Shown: positions 16,101-22,344, counted from the stretch's first letter. The stretch: DNA of 27,110 bases from JABCZZ01 sp964454545 (GCA_964454545.1 CAYVTI010000031.1:1-27110); one strand, 5' to 3'. Translations and numbers: made by a program. Notes: generated from the letters alone by a model not told the origin.

Positions 16101-16166
16101 TCGCGGATTGTATTTTCCGGTTTTCTTCAGCCTGAACAGAAAGCCGTTACCTCTTTTTACTATTAA
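13119..16166 (+). CDS. Fused GT4 glycosyltransferase and heparinase II/III-like polysaccharide lyase
   Basis: 1015 aa with two recognisable enzymes in one frame. Residues about 1-390 are a GT-B fold family-4 glycosyltransferase: NLPVPFDRRVWQEA (12-25), HHDINPELYEAKFG, VGYVGVMGKQEGIEYLL, a nucleotide-sugar site around PMNDKSTMNKIMEYMALGKP. From about residue 405 (MSPPEILHRVIEQVKRK) a second protein starts, of the heparinase II/III-like type: an alpha-helical toroid with NFRHQNKYGDVKYVWEMNR, INWASGIELALR and YSSANNHKAAEGLGL, then the beta domain with AAHGHADSLAIWLH (about 813), DAGTYLYHSGGEWRTYFRGT and AHNTLCVEK. These lyases cleave uronate-containing polymers. The two are usually separate neighbouring genes; here one chain joins synthesis and cleavage. 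It overlaps the preceding small gene. It ends at a large inverted repeat. Confidence 0.9.
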   Translation: MNKRVLIIVQNLPVPFDRRVWQEAVTLKENGYLVSVICPKGRNFSTSYECMRGIHIYRYPPLLEAKSALGYFAEYAWALLCQFHLAVRIYFVHGFAVIHACNPPDTIFLIGGLFKFLLGKKFIFDHHDINPELYEAKFGRRGFFHRTLLLCEQLTFRLADISIATNNSYQEIAVERGRMKPENVFVVRSGPDLERMQIMEPVPALKHGKQYLVGYVGVMGKQEGIEYLLAAACHIVRDLKRTDIHFTLVGDGTELMHLKNIAASKHISAFINFTGRIPDNDLLAILSTADVCVNPDEVNPMNDKSTMNKIMEYMALGKPIVQFDVTEGKFSAQDASLYAKPNDAADFAAKIIELIDDPEKRATMGGIGRARIENELAWKYEVPKLLAAYGKLFAGDSLYEKYAWCFHRLGAMSPPEILHRVIEQVKRKIDCYHPSLPGEKDHGGLPVIPLLREKLKAWQAPQPLLLQWENLREQAYAGNFFLLGQTWPQCGAHEKWHLDPVTGKSWPANRYCFVINFRHQNKYGDVKYVWEMNRLQYLQPLAALAFMQNDGKLATFCANEIESWIDRNPPYLGINWASGIELALRVISIMIVMTLLTEHITAAQRIKIWKTIEAHALWIERYPSRYSSANNHKAAEGLGLFLIGALCPALARAGHWKKQGWKMLCESAHDLILPDGTGAEQAISYTAFILDILMFGKRIAETSVRAHGETQVTSPYKKNLIPDYYSGRLALCSEYLRWCTDMNGTYPRIGDDDEGKVLEEHLGQIILDTPLTPAPPSGMKTFPDGGHTLWRYNTNGKEILLAMDHGALGYSSIAAHGHADSLAIWLHIDGQPVLVDAGTYLYHSGGEWRTYFRGTAAHNTLCVEKTDSSTMAGHFNWSHKAHAELIKNTCENGFWKVEAEHDGYKRTFGTIHRRALQVMPGRGFEVQDVLLGGKILYAEIGFLIHPALEIERHGDSIYIKKGKNIFLRISHKSPLSFSLENAWHSPRFGEKEKASRIVFSGFLQPEQKAVTSFYY

Positions 16167-16287
16167 CCTTAGTTTTGGATAAGGTATCGGATAAGTCATT
16201 GGGGATTATGCCTTGTCACGCCAGATTACGCTGGCATGACAAGGAAAAACAAATACTTATTCCTTTCCTTATCCAAAACTGAGGTTA
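16164..16287. repeat. Nested inverted repeats at the convergent gene ends (GT4-lyase and pncC)
   Basis: The outer 21-bp arms (16164-16184 and 16267-16287) match with one G·T-type difference. Each arm contains the stop codon of one convergent gene: the left arm begins with the TAA of the plus-strand gene, and the right arm is the last codons of pncC. The inner 14-bp arms (16211-16224 and 16231-16244) match with one mismatch around a 6-base loop. No T-run follows on either strand, so this is not a typical intrinsic terminator, although it could block transcription or protect mRNA ends in both directions. Confidence 0.7.
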
Positions 16288-16781
16288 TTAGCGATTACAT
16301 CTGCTATCATCTTCAAGGATTTTTCCACGGCAGCCATCCGGATGTCATCCCGGCCGCCGCCGAAATGGCACCGTTCAACCAGCGGCGCATTTTCCCTATA
16401 TGCAACCGCTATGTAAACCAGGCCGACCGGCTTTTCCTTCGTGCCGCCGTCAGGGCCGGCAATCCCGGTGATGGCAAGGCTTGCATCGGCATTGCTGTGC
16501 GTGAGCGCGCCTCTTGCCATAGCCTCTGCGACCTCGCTGCTGACCGCCCCGTGCTTTTCCAGAATGCCCTTTGACACGCCGAGCAGATCTTCCTTGGCCT
16601 GATTGGAGTAGGTCACAAACCCGCGCTCAAATACGGAGGAGGATCCCGGAATCTCCGTAAGGAGAGCCGAGACAAGCCCGCCGGTGCATGATTCCGCGGT
16701 AGCAACCATGATGCCCTGCCGCCAGCAATCTTCCAGCAACCGCCGGGCGTTATCCGTTAAGTGCTTTGCAAAGCCGCTCAC
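16269..16781 (-). CDS. pncC: Nicotinamide-nucleotide amidase (CinA C-terminal family, PncC)
   Basis: 170 aa, the stand-alone CinA C-terminal domain that deamidates NMN to nicotinate mononucleotide in pyridine-nucleotide recycling. The characteristic blocks are MVATAESCTGGLVSALLTE (about 25-43), IPGSSSVFERGFVTYSNQAK (about 44-63), GAVSSEVAEAMARGA, and ITGIAGPDGGTKEKPVGLVY (about 103-122). The N-terminal molybdopterin-binding-like domain of full-length CinA is absent, as is normal for PncC. The ATG overlaps the stop of the upstream small gene as ATGA. Its final codons form the right arm of an inverted repeat. Confidence 0.93.
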   Translation of the reverse strand: MSGFAKHLTDNARRLLEDCWRQGIMVATAESCTGGLVSALLTEIPGSSSVFERGFVTYSNQAKEDLLGVSKGILEKHGAVSSEVAEAMARGALTHSNADASLAITGIAGPDGGTKEKPVGLVYIAVAYRENAPLVERCHFGGGRDDIRMAAVEKSLKMIADVIANNLSFG

Positions 16782-17128
16782 GCATCTTCCGCCACTTTCT
16801 GCGGCTCTTTTGCGTCCAACCGGGCTTTTTTTGCCCTGCCGCGAGAAGGTTTATCATCCGGCTTGCTCTTGATCAACTTGCCCTTCACCGGATCCCATAT
16901 GTATTTGTTCACGATGGTCTTGGTGCCGGTGGTCACGATATCGCCATTAGCGAGCTGCAGCACGTCGAACCCGGTCTTAAGCGCCTCATTGATGAGCGCT
17001 GACGACTGCCGCAGATAGGAAGGACTCGACATATAGCTGAGCGCCACCTCTTCTTCCGGGCGGCGTTTTTTGAGAGTCGCTTCCCCGTAGAGCCCGAATT
17101 TTTTCAGCAAATCCTTTTCCTGTGCCAC
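16778..17128 (-). CDS. Conserved small protein of unknown function
   Basis: 116 aa from a GTG at 17128 with GGAG about 8 bases upstream. It begins MAQEKDLLKKFGLYGEATLKK (first residues only), has a PSYLRQSSALINEALKTGFD helix region, a FDVLQLANGDIVTTGTKT strand region and a lysine- and arginine-rich disordered C-terminus (KPSRGRAKKARLD). The middle resembles a small rickettsial-type family, possibly DUF2671, but that name is from memory and not checked. No membrane segment or signal is seen. It is coupled to pncC by an ATGA overlap. The basic tail could bind nucleic acid (inference). Confidence 0.8.
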   Translation of the reverse strand: MAQEKDLLKKFGLYGEATLKKRRPEEEVALSYMSSPSYLRQSSALINEALKTGFDVLQLANGDIVTTGTKTIVNKYIWDPVKGKLIKSKPDDKPSRGRAKKARLDAKEPQKVAEDA

Positions 17129-17399
17129 CGCATTCTCCGCCTATTAACTTACACCGGCAAATATAGCTATATTAAGTGCTTGTGAGTCAGTTCCGATCTT
17201 GACCTTCCCAAAAGCGCAATGCCTTAATTACTTGCCCAGATTTTTTCCAAGTAGTGTTTTCTAGTCCACAACAGTAAATTATTCAATGACATTCTGACCT
17301 GACAACAACCCAGCTTTTGCGCGGGTTTGAACATTATCCGCAGAAACTCTGCTCAACTATAACTGAAACAATAATCCAAAATCAAGCTACTATATTTTT
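17129..17399. other. AT-rich intergenic region upstream of the 116-aa gene
   Basis: 271 bases with no credible gene on either strand. It holds a perfect 14-bp palindrome AATATAGCTATATT (17160-17173), which lies 32 bases before the GTG start of the downstream minus-strand gene and could be an operator or contain the -10 element. No convincing promoter pair or terminator was identified. Confidence 0.4.
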
Positions 17400-17903
17400 T
17401 TATTTGTACTCTCTGGTGAGTGCAACGTAATTGTTACTTGAGATGGGGATAAAATCGATTTCTTCCTGAGACATGTTGCGCAAATAGCGCGCCGGATTGC
17501 CAGCCCAGATCTGGCCCTTTGGAATCCGCTTGTTCGGCGTCACCAGAGCGCCTGCCGCCACCCATGCGCCGCTTTCCACGACAGCGCCGTCCATAATGGT
17601 CGAACGCATGCCGACAAAGCAATTGTCTTCCAGCGTGCAGGCGTGAAGCAGCACGCTATGGCCGATGGTAACCCCGCTTCCGATGCGCGTGGGCCCCGTC
17701 TGCCGCGTCACGTGGATGACGGTACCATCCTGGATGTTGGTGCGCTCGCCGATACGGATGATGTTGACGTCGCCGCGTATCACGCAGCCGAACCAGACAT
17801 TGCTCTCGCTGCCGATATGGACGTCGCCGATAACCACCGCGCCTTCGGCGATGAAAGCATCCTTGGCTACCGTGGGTGATATGTTCCTGTATGGCCTGAT
17901 CAT
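17400..17903 (-). CDS. Gamma-carbonic-anhydrase-like left-handed beta-helix protein (YrdA/PaaY type)
   Basis: 167 aa made mostly of hexapeptide repeats (VVIGDV, VWFGCV, TRIGSG, VTIGHS) forming a left-handed beta-helix, with a C-terminal helix. The metal-binding histidines of the gamma carbonic anhydrase family are present at His64 (in VIHVT), His82 (in IGHS) and His87 (in LLHAC), with the usual H-x17-H-x4-H spacing. Whether it hydrates CO2 or has another role cannot be told; many family members are uncharacterised. The ATG overlaps the argC stop as ATGA, so the two are co-translated. Confidence 0.9.
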   Translation of the reverse strand: MIRPYRNISPTVAKDAFIAEGAVVIGDVHIGSESNVWFGCVIRGDVNIIRIGERTNIQDGTVIHVTRQTGPTRIGSGVTIGHSVLLHACTLEDNCFVGMRSTIMDGAVVESGAWVAAGALVTPNKRIPKGQIWAGNPARYLRNMSQEEIDFIPISSNNYVALTREYK

Positions 17904-18937
17904 GGAAAGACTGCCGTATGGTTAAGCGCGCTCCTTTCCGGGAAGCCGTACATCAGGTTCATGTTCTGTATGGCCTGCCCGGAAGCGCCTTTTACCAGGT
18001 TATCAATGACAGATACGATGATTGCCCTGCCCGGCGTCCGATCCCTGAACAATCCGATGAGGCACATATTAGTGCCACGCACCATATGGGTCGACGGCGT
18101 TATTCCCGGCGCGGCTATTTTTACGAAATATTCGCCCGCATAAGCCTCTTTCATCACGGCAGACAGATCATCGAGCGTCTTACCCTTAGCAAGCGTGACA
18201 TAAATAGTCGATAGGATGCCGCGGTTCATCGCGACAAGATGCGGCGTGAAGCTGACTGTCACCGGTTTGCCTGCCGCCAGCGTGAGTCCCTGCTCGATCT
18301 CCGGCGCATGACGGTGCGCGCCGATGCTATAGGCATTGATACCGTCATTGATCTCAGTATAAAGCGTAGCCTGTTTCGCCGCGCGCCCGGCGCCGGTCAC
18401 CCCGGATTTGGAATCAATGATAATGGAATCATGCCCTATCAGCCCTGCGTTCAGAAGCGGTATAAGCGGCAGCTGCGCCGATGTCGGGTAACAGCCGGGG
18501 TTGGCGATGAGCCGCGCCTGTCTTATCTTATCGCGATTAAGCTCCGTAAGCCCATACACTGCTTCTTTCTGCAGTTCCGGAGCGAAATGCTCATGGCCAT
18601 ACCACTCGGCATAGGTACGGATATCCGCAAGGCGGAAGTCCGCCGACAGATCGATCACTTTCACATGATGCGGGATGGCGGCCACCACTTTCTGGGTCGC
18701 GCCGTGCGGCAAGCAGCAGAACACAATATCCACTTCGCCGTAATCGACATCTGAAAGCGGCGCCAGCGCGGGCAGCTCCGCGAAATCAAGATGCGGATAC
18801 ACTTCGCGCATAGGCTTGCCGGCCTGGCTGTCGGCAGTAAGATATCTTATGTCCGCATGCGGGTGCAGGAGCAGAAACCTGAGAAGTTCAGCTCCGGTAT
18901 ATCCGCTGGCGCCAAGGATTGCGATGCGTTTTTTCAT
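17900..18937 (-). CDS. argC: N-acetyl-gamma-glutamyl-phosphate reductase (ArgC)
   Basis: 345 aa. Third step of arginine synthesis: NADPH-dependent reduction of N-acetylglutamyl phosphate to the semialdehyde. The N-terminal Rossmann motif is ILGASGYTGAELLR (7-20). The active-site Cys149 lies in IANPGCYPTS (144-153), and KSGVTGAGR and the late HMVRGTNMCLIGLF blocks follow. Length and motifs fit type-1 ArgC. It is followed by the gamma-carbonic-anhydrase-like gene with an ATGA overlap and preceded by sspB 39 bases away. A working arginine pathway is implied if other arg genes are present elsewhere. Confidence 0.96.
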   Translation of the reverse strand: MKKRIAILGASGYTGAELLRFLLLHPHADIRYLTADSQAGKPMREVYPHLDFAELPALAPLSDVDYGEVDIVFCCLPHGATQKVVAAIPHHVKVIDLSADFRLADIRTYAEWYGHEHFAPELQKEAVYGLTELNRDKIRQARLIANPGCYPTSAQLPLIPLLNAGLIGHDSIIIDSKSGVTGAGRAAKQATLYTEINDGINAYSIGAHRHAPEIEQGLTLAAGKPVTVSFTPHLVAMNRGILSTIYVTLAKGKTLDDLSAVMKEAYAGEYFVKIAAPGITPSTHMVRGTNMCLIGLFRDRTPGRAIIVSVIDNLVKGASGQAIQNMNLMYGFPERSALNHTAVFP

Positions 18938-18976
18938 TGCATCTCTGTAGGACGGATAATGGCTTATTGCAAGGGA

Positions 18977-19456
18977 TTACTTTTTCCGGAATGCGTCCAG
19001 CGCAATGACTTTCGAGCTTTCCTTTGCCTCGCCGTCGCCAGGAACGGCGTCATCGGCCTGCGCGTCCTCGTATAGTTTCGGGGCGTCCGCCGAGTCTTCC
19101 TGCACATGATTGAATTTCAGCCCGAAGCGCGTGCTCGGATCGGAAAATCCGGTGAGCGCGGAAAACGGGATAACGAGCCTTTCCGGAATATTGCTGAAAC
19201 TGAGCGACACGAAGAATTTGTCTTCTTCCACCTTCAGATCCCAGAACTGGTGCTGCAATACGATAGTGATCTCCTTGGGATATTTGCCGCGCAGCATATC
19301 CGACATTTCGATGCCCTGAGCGTCCGTCCGGTAGGATATGAAGAAATGGTGCTGGCCATGCAGCCCGGAACGCTCAACCTGCCGCAATATATCGCGCACC
19401 GCGCCACGCATGGCGCCATCGATAAACGCGGCATAGTCTATGGTATCATAAGGCAT
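18977..19456 (-). CDS. sspB: SspB-type ClpXP adaptor (alphaproteobacterial)
   Basis: About 159 aa from ATG 19456, beginning MPYDTIDYAAFIDGAMRG. The SspB fold is recognisable: HHFFISYRTDAQGIEMSD, LRGKYPKEITIVLQHQFWDL, KFFVSLSFSNIPERLVIPF and ALTGFSDPSTRFGLKF. A charged disordered linker follows, ending in VIALDAFRKK, the kind of tail that docks to the ClpX N-domain. SspB binds ssrA-tagged proteins and delivers them to ClpXP. The tmRNA gene is immediately upstream on the same strand, which strengthens the call. Other in-frame starts are 19465 and 19510; the AAGGGAAG site lies just before 19465 and about 11 bases before 19456. Confidence 0.88.
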   Translation of the reverse strand: MPYDTIDYAAFIDGAMRGAVRDILRQVERSGLHGQHHFFISYRTDAQGIEMSDMLRGKYPKEITIVLQHQFWDLKVEEDKFFVSLSFSNIPERLVIPFSALTGFSDPSTRFGLKFNHVQEDSADAPKLYEDAQADDAVPGDGEAKESSKVIALDAFRKK

Positions 19457-19487
19457 CAATAACATCTTCCCTTTATAACTTTCACAC

Positions 19488-19515
19488 GGGGAGTTTCTGT
19501 TGCCCGGCACTCCCC
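19488..19515 (-). repeat. Hairpin just downstream of the ssrA tag region
   Basis: A 7-bp inverted repeat (GGGGAGT at 19488-19494 and ACTCCCC at 19509-19515) lies between the tmRNA tag frame and sspB. There is no T-run after it. It may be the 3' end of the tmRNA precursor, a processing signal or a weak terminator. Confidence 0.4.
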
Positions 19516-19857
19516 AAGCCGCGTTACATGCTAGAGCATGCGCCCGCCCAATTAGGCAGCGGCGCGTGCTTCTACGACAGCATTGTCGTTAGCTGCAACA
19601 AATGCCGAATTATCGTTGGCATTTGAATGTTTGATCCTTTACGGCGGTATCATGCCGGGCAAAAACTACATCTTTATTGCGCCCGTCGAGCCTAATTCGT
19701 CCCCATTCTGGTATCAGAAGCCCGAAACCGGAAATCCGGATATTCTGGTTTCTGGCTTCTGAAGCCTGGTTTCTGATATGGTGGAGACGCCGGGTTCCGC
19801 CCCCGGGTCCGAATCGCCTATTCCATGCAATTATTTATCGCCATAGCTGTTTCCAGC
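19516..19857 (-). ncRNA. ssrA: Circularly permuted two-piece tmRNA
   Basis: On the minus strand the gene is permuted. The acceptor piece comes first, with TTCGGAC, a T-arm stem CCGGG/CCCGG, then CGTCTCC, A and an encoded CCA ending at 19779. A spacer follows (19705-19778), then the coding piece from 19704: GGGGACG, which pairs with CGTCTCC over 7 bp (one G·U), and GGCTCGACGGGC, the hallmark tmRNA 5' segment. A pseudoknot-like GGGC/GCCC comes next. The tag frame starts at the resume codon GCC (19620-19618, nucleotide 85 of the piece, close to position 90 in E. coli) and ends TAA at 19552. The tag has 22 residues, opens ANDNSAF, contains AANDNAVVE and ends ARAAA. tmRNA with SmpB rescues stalled ribosomes and tags products for ClpXP. 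The outer ends are approximate. The T-loop is atypical. Confidence 0.9.
19705..19778 (-). other. Internal transcribed spacer of the permuted ssrA gene
   Basis: 74 bases between the encoded CCA and the GGGG of the coding piece, presumably excised to give the two mature RNAs. It contains related, partly inverted runs built on CTGATA, CTTCTGA, CAGAAGCC and TTTCTGG, and can fold into a long hairpin (for example GGCTTCAGAAGCC within it), as expected for a loop joining the two acceptor strands. Confidence 0.6.
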
Positions 19858-19863
19858 AATATG

Positions 19864-19892
19864 ATTATATACGCATCTGCAGCAAAAGGAAA
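19864..19892 (-). promoter_or_regulatory. Candidate ssrA promoter
   Basis: On the minus strand a consensus -10 TATAAT (19864-19869) lies about 7 bases before the expected start of the tmRNA precursor. A poor -35 (TTTCCT) is at 17-base spacing. The -10 quality and position support it; the -35 does not add much. Confidence 0.45.
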
Positions 19893-19930
19893 GCGCTATT
19901 AGAGGCAGTGGCGAGAGTTTAATGGTTATA

Positions 19931-19959
19931 GAGTTGAGCGCTTTTTCTTTACTCAGCTC
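19931..19959 (-). repeat. Inverted repeat between grxC and ssrA
   Basis: Arms GAGTTGAG (19931-19938) and CTCAGCTC (19952-19959) differ at one position and enclose 13 bases. The hairpin starts 3 bases beyond the grxC stop on the minus strand, so it may end or stabilise the grxC message. No T-run follows. Confidence 0.35.
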
Positions 19960-19962
19960 TAA

Positions 19963-20226
19963 TCATTCGCCACTTAAAAAACCATCCAGCTTCCCCGCCG
20001 CTTCCAGCGCATACAGATCGTCACAGCCGCCAATATGGTTGCCGTTGATAAAGATTTGCGGAACTGTTTTCCGCCCCCCGCTCTTTGCAAGCATTTCCTT
20101 CATGGAAGCAGGGTTCTGCGTAATATCGATTTCCTGGAACCGGGACTGCCCCTTGCGCTTAAGCAAATTCTTCGCCCGGACACAATAGGGGCACACGGGA
20201 GTGGTGTATATAATGATGTCGGCCAT
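19963..20226 (-). CDS. grxC: Glutaredoxin 3 (GrxC-type, dithiol)
   Basis: 87 aa from ATG 20226. A single thioredoxin-fold domain with the redox motif TTPVCPYC (Cys12 and Cys15), a KRKGQSRFQEIDI segment, the cis-proline and glutathione-binding region KTVPQIFINGNHIGGCDDL (about 54-72), and a C-terminal helix. It reduces disulfides and mixed glutathione disulfides using glutathione. Length and CPYC fit class-I GrxC. A TTG two codons upstream (20232) is a less likely start. No clear ribosome site is visible. It is co-directional with ssrA and sspB. Confidence 0.95.
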   Translation of the reverse strand: MADIIIYTTPVCPYCVRAKNLLKRKGQSRFQEIDITQNPASMKEMLAKSGGRKTVPQIFINGNHIGGCDDLYALEAAGKLDGFLSGE

Positions 20227-20309
20227 GATCAATAATCATAGAAGGGAATGAGCGTTCTGTCATCTTTCAAATTATCAAGTAAAAATATCTGTGTGCATGG
20301 AGGAGCTTT

Positions 20310-20351
20310 ATGCGGCCCGCGCGAAGGGGGCGATCTATGCTTGTCCCTTAA
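20310..20351 (+). CDS. Possible 13-aa leader peptide upstream of virD4
   Basis: A short frame, MRPARRGRSMLVP, opens 6 bases after a near-perfect GGAGGAG ribosome site. It is arginine-rich (4 of 13). It lies 81 bases before the virD4 start in an otherwise gene-free stretch. It could be a regulatory leader peptide or chance; only the ribosome site supports it. Confidence 0.25.
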   Translation: MRPARRGRSMLVP

Positions 20352-20366
20352 CAAAAAGATTTTCAC

Positions 20367-20394
20367 TTGTATTTAGCCGTTTTTGCCATACATA
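20367..20394 (+). promoter_or_regulatory. Candidate virD4 promoter
   Basis: TTGTAT (20367-20372) and TACATA (20389-20394) with a 16-base spacer lie 38 bases before the virD4 ATG. The match is moderate only. Confidence 0.3.
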
Positions 20395-20431
20395 TAAGGA
20401 GTGGTTCCTGAATTGCACAAGGTAGGGTGAC

Positions 20432-22288
20432 ATGGCGGACGGCAAACATCATAACGCGTTTGCGACGAAACTTGTCGTCCTGTTCATCATACTGCTTGTA
20501 TTGCTCGTTCCCCTCTATGGCTCCCTGATAGGAGTGGTGTTCTGGAATTACGGCGCGGCTTACGCCAAGGTTGCCTTCCATCAGCCGCGTTATCTGTGGC
20601 AGCTTCTTCAGTATTTCTTTAACTACTGGCTGTCCTGGCACGCCAATCCCAAATTCCCGGCGGAATTTTCGATCAAGCTCTTTGCGCCGCCTTCCATGTC
20701 GCTCTTTTTCAGCCTGATGCTGCTTTACATGATGCGCGCGCCGCTGATTGACTTCCGCCCGTTCAAGAAAAAAGAATCGCTGCATGGCGACGCCCACTGG
20801 GCGACCGAATCGGAAATCAGGCAGGCCAAGCTGCGCGCCAGAAGAGGCTTGCTGCTCGGGCGCACTGGCCTGAACAAATACCTCATAGCGGACGACTTCC
20901 AGCACGTGCTGCTGTTTGCGCCAACCGGCTCCGGTAAAGGCGTGGGCTTCGTGCTTCCCAACCTGGTGTTCTGGGAAGGCTCGCTTATCTGTCATGACAT
21001 CAAGGGCGAAAACCACGAACTGACCAGCGGTTTCCGCCAGCAGAAACTGAAACAACGGGTATTCTTCTGGAATCCGGCAGACCCGGAAGGCGTTACCCAT
21101 TGCTACAATCCGCTGGACTGGATCTCAAGCAAGCCCGGCCAGATGGTCGATGACGTGCAGAAAATATGCAACCTGATCCTTCCCGAGCAGGAATTCTGGC
21201 AGAACGAAGCGCGCTCGCTGCTGCTGGGCGTCATCCTTTACCTCTATGCGGTACCCGAAAAGCCCTGCTCGTTCGGCGAAGTGGTGCGCACCATGCGAAG
21301 CGACGACGTGGTCTATAGCCTCGCCGTGGTGCTCGATACCATCGGTAAGAAAATCCATCCGGTATCCTACATGAACATCGCCGCCTTCCTGCAGAAGGCC
21401 GACAAGGAAAGATCGGGCGTTGTCTCGACGCTCAACTCCGGCCTCGAACTCTGGGCCAACCCGCTTATTGACACCGCGACTGCGACCAGCGACTTCGATC
21501 TGCAGCAAATGAAGCGCCATCTCACGTCGGTCTATTGCGCGGTAACGCCGGACAACCTGCAACGCCTGGAGCCGCTGCTCAAGGTGTTCTACCAGCAGGC
21601 AACCGACTTCCTGACCCGCAAGATGCCGGGCAAGGACGAGCCGCACGGCGTGCTTTTCATGATGGACGAGTTTCCGACGCTCGGCGAAATGAAGCAATTC
21701 CAGAGCGGCATCGCCTATTTCCGCGGATACCGCGTGAAGCTGTTCCTCATCGTGCAAGATACGCAGCAATTGAAAGGTATCTACGAAGACGCCGGCATGA
21801 ACTCGTTCCTCTCCAACTCCTATTACCGCGTCACGTTCGCGGCCAACAACATCGAAACCGCAAAGCTGATATCCGAGCTTGTCGGCAATAAGACCGTGAA
21901 GCAGTACTCGAAGAACATACCGAAATTCCTCGATTTCGATCCGAAATCGCGCACCATGAATGAATCCGAAGTGCAGCGAGCGTTGCTCCTGCCGCAGGAA
22001 GTCATCACCCTGCCCCGTGATGAGCAGATTATTCTTATTGAAGCAACCGCCCCCATAAAAACCAAGAAAATCTTCTATTACCAGGATCCGTTCTTCACCA
22101 AACGCGTGTACGATCCGAAAAATTCCAAAAAAAGCGGCCCGCCGACCGCTTTCGTGCCTACCCAGGAACCTTACGATCCGCGCAAGCACAGGAAAGCCGC
22201 TCCCAAGCAGCCGGACAAACCGGCGTCCGACTCTTCCTCAACGCAAGTGGCTGAAAAACCTGCGGGTTCTGCTCCGGCTGAAGCTTGA
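20432..22288 (+). CDS. virD4: VirD4/TraG-type T4SS coupling protein
   Basis: 618 aa. Two N-terminal transmembrane helices (about 12-38 and 85-102) are followed by a cytoplasmic ATPase: SLHGDAHWATESEI (116-129), Walker A APTGSGKG (163-170), HDIKGENHELT, Walker B VLFMMDE (407-413), then FRGYRVKLFLIVQDTQQLK (motif III region) and a Lys/Pro/Ser-rich tail. VirD4 recruits substrates to the T4SS and couples them to the VirB channel. It has GGTAGGG-type ribosome site support. It stands apart from the virB genes, on the opposite strand, and precedes a Tad-like cluster that has its own promoter. A long antisense open frame exists here only because of codon bias. Confidence 0.96.
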   Translation: MADGKHHNAFATKLVVLFIILLVLLVPLYGSLIGVVFWNYGAAYAKVAFHQPRYLWQLLQYFFNYWLSWHANPKFPAEFSIKLFAPPSMSLFFSLMLLYMMRAPLIDFRPFKKKESLHGDAHWATESEIRQAKLRARRGLLLGRTGLNKYLIADDFQHVLLFAPTGSGKGVGFVLPNLVFWEGSLICHDIKGENHELTSGFRQQKLKQRVFFWNPADPEGVTHCYNPLDWISSKPGQMVDDVQKICNLILPEQEFWQNEARSLLLGVILYLYAVPEKPCSFGEVVRTMRSDDVVYSLAVVLDTIGKKIHPVSYMNIAAFLQKADKERSGVVSTLNSGLELWANPLIDTATATSDFDLQQMKRHLTSVYCAVTPDNLQRLEPLLKVFYQQATDFLTRKMPGKDEPHGVLFMMDEFPTLGEMKQFQSGIAYFRGYRVKLFLIVQDTQQLKGIYEDAGMNSFLSNSYYRVTFAANNIETAKLISELVGNKTVKQYSKNIPKFLDFDPKSRTMNESEVQRALLLPQEVITLPRDEQIILIEATAPIKTKKIFYYQDPFFTKRVYDPKNSKKSGPPTAFVPTQEPYDPRKHRKAAPKQPDKPASDSSSTQVAEKPAGSAPAEA

Positions 22289-22344
22289 GCATATGGCGCA
22301 AACTTAAATCAAATATGCCGTAAATACATTTAAATAAGTACTTT

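Noticed and set aside
19677..19922. 81-aa plus-strand frame next to grxC
   Set aside because: It lies across the ssrA gene on the opposite strand, and its sequence is explained by the tmRNA.
20363..21100. 245-aa minus-strand frame
   Set aside because: It is antisense to the virD4 N-terminal half, with a His/Gln/Arg-rich shadow composition.
21125..22189. 354-aa minus-strand frame
   Set aside because: It is antisense to virD4 and arises from codon bias; no family pattern is seen.
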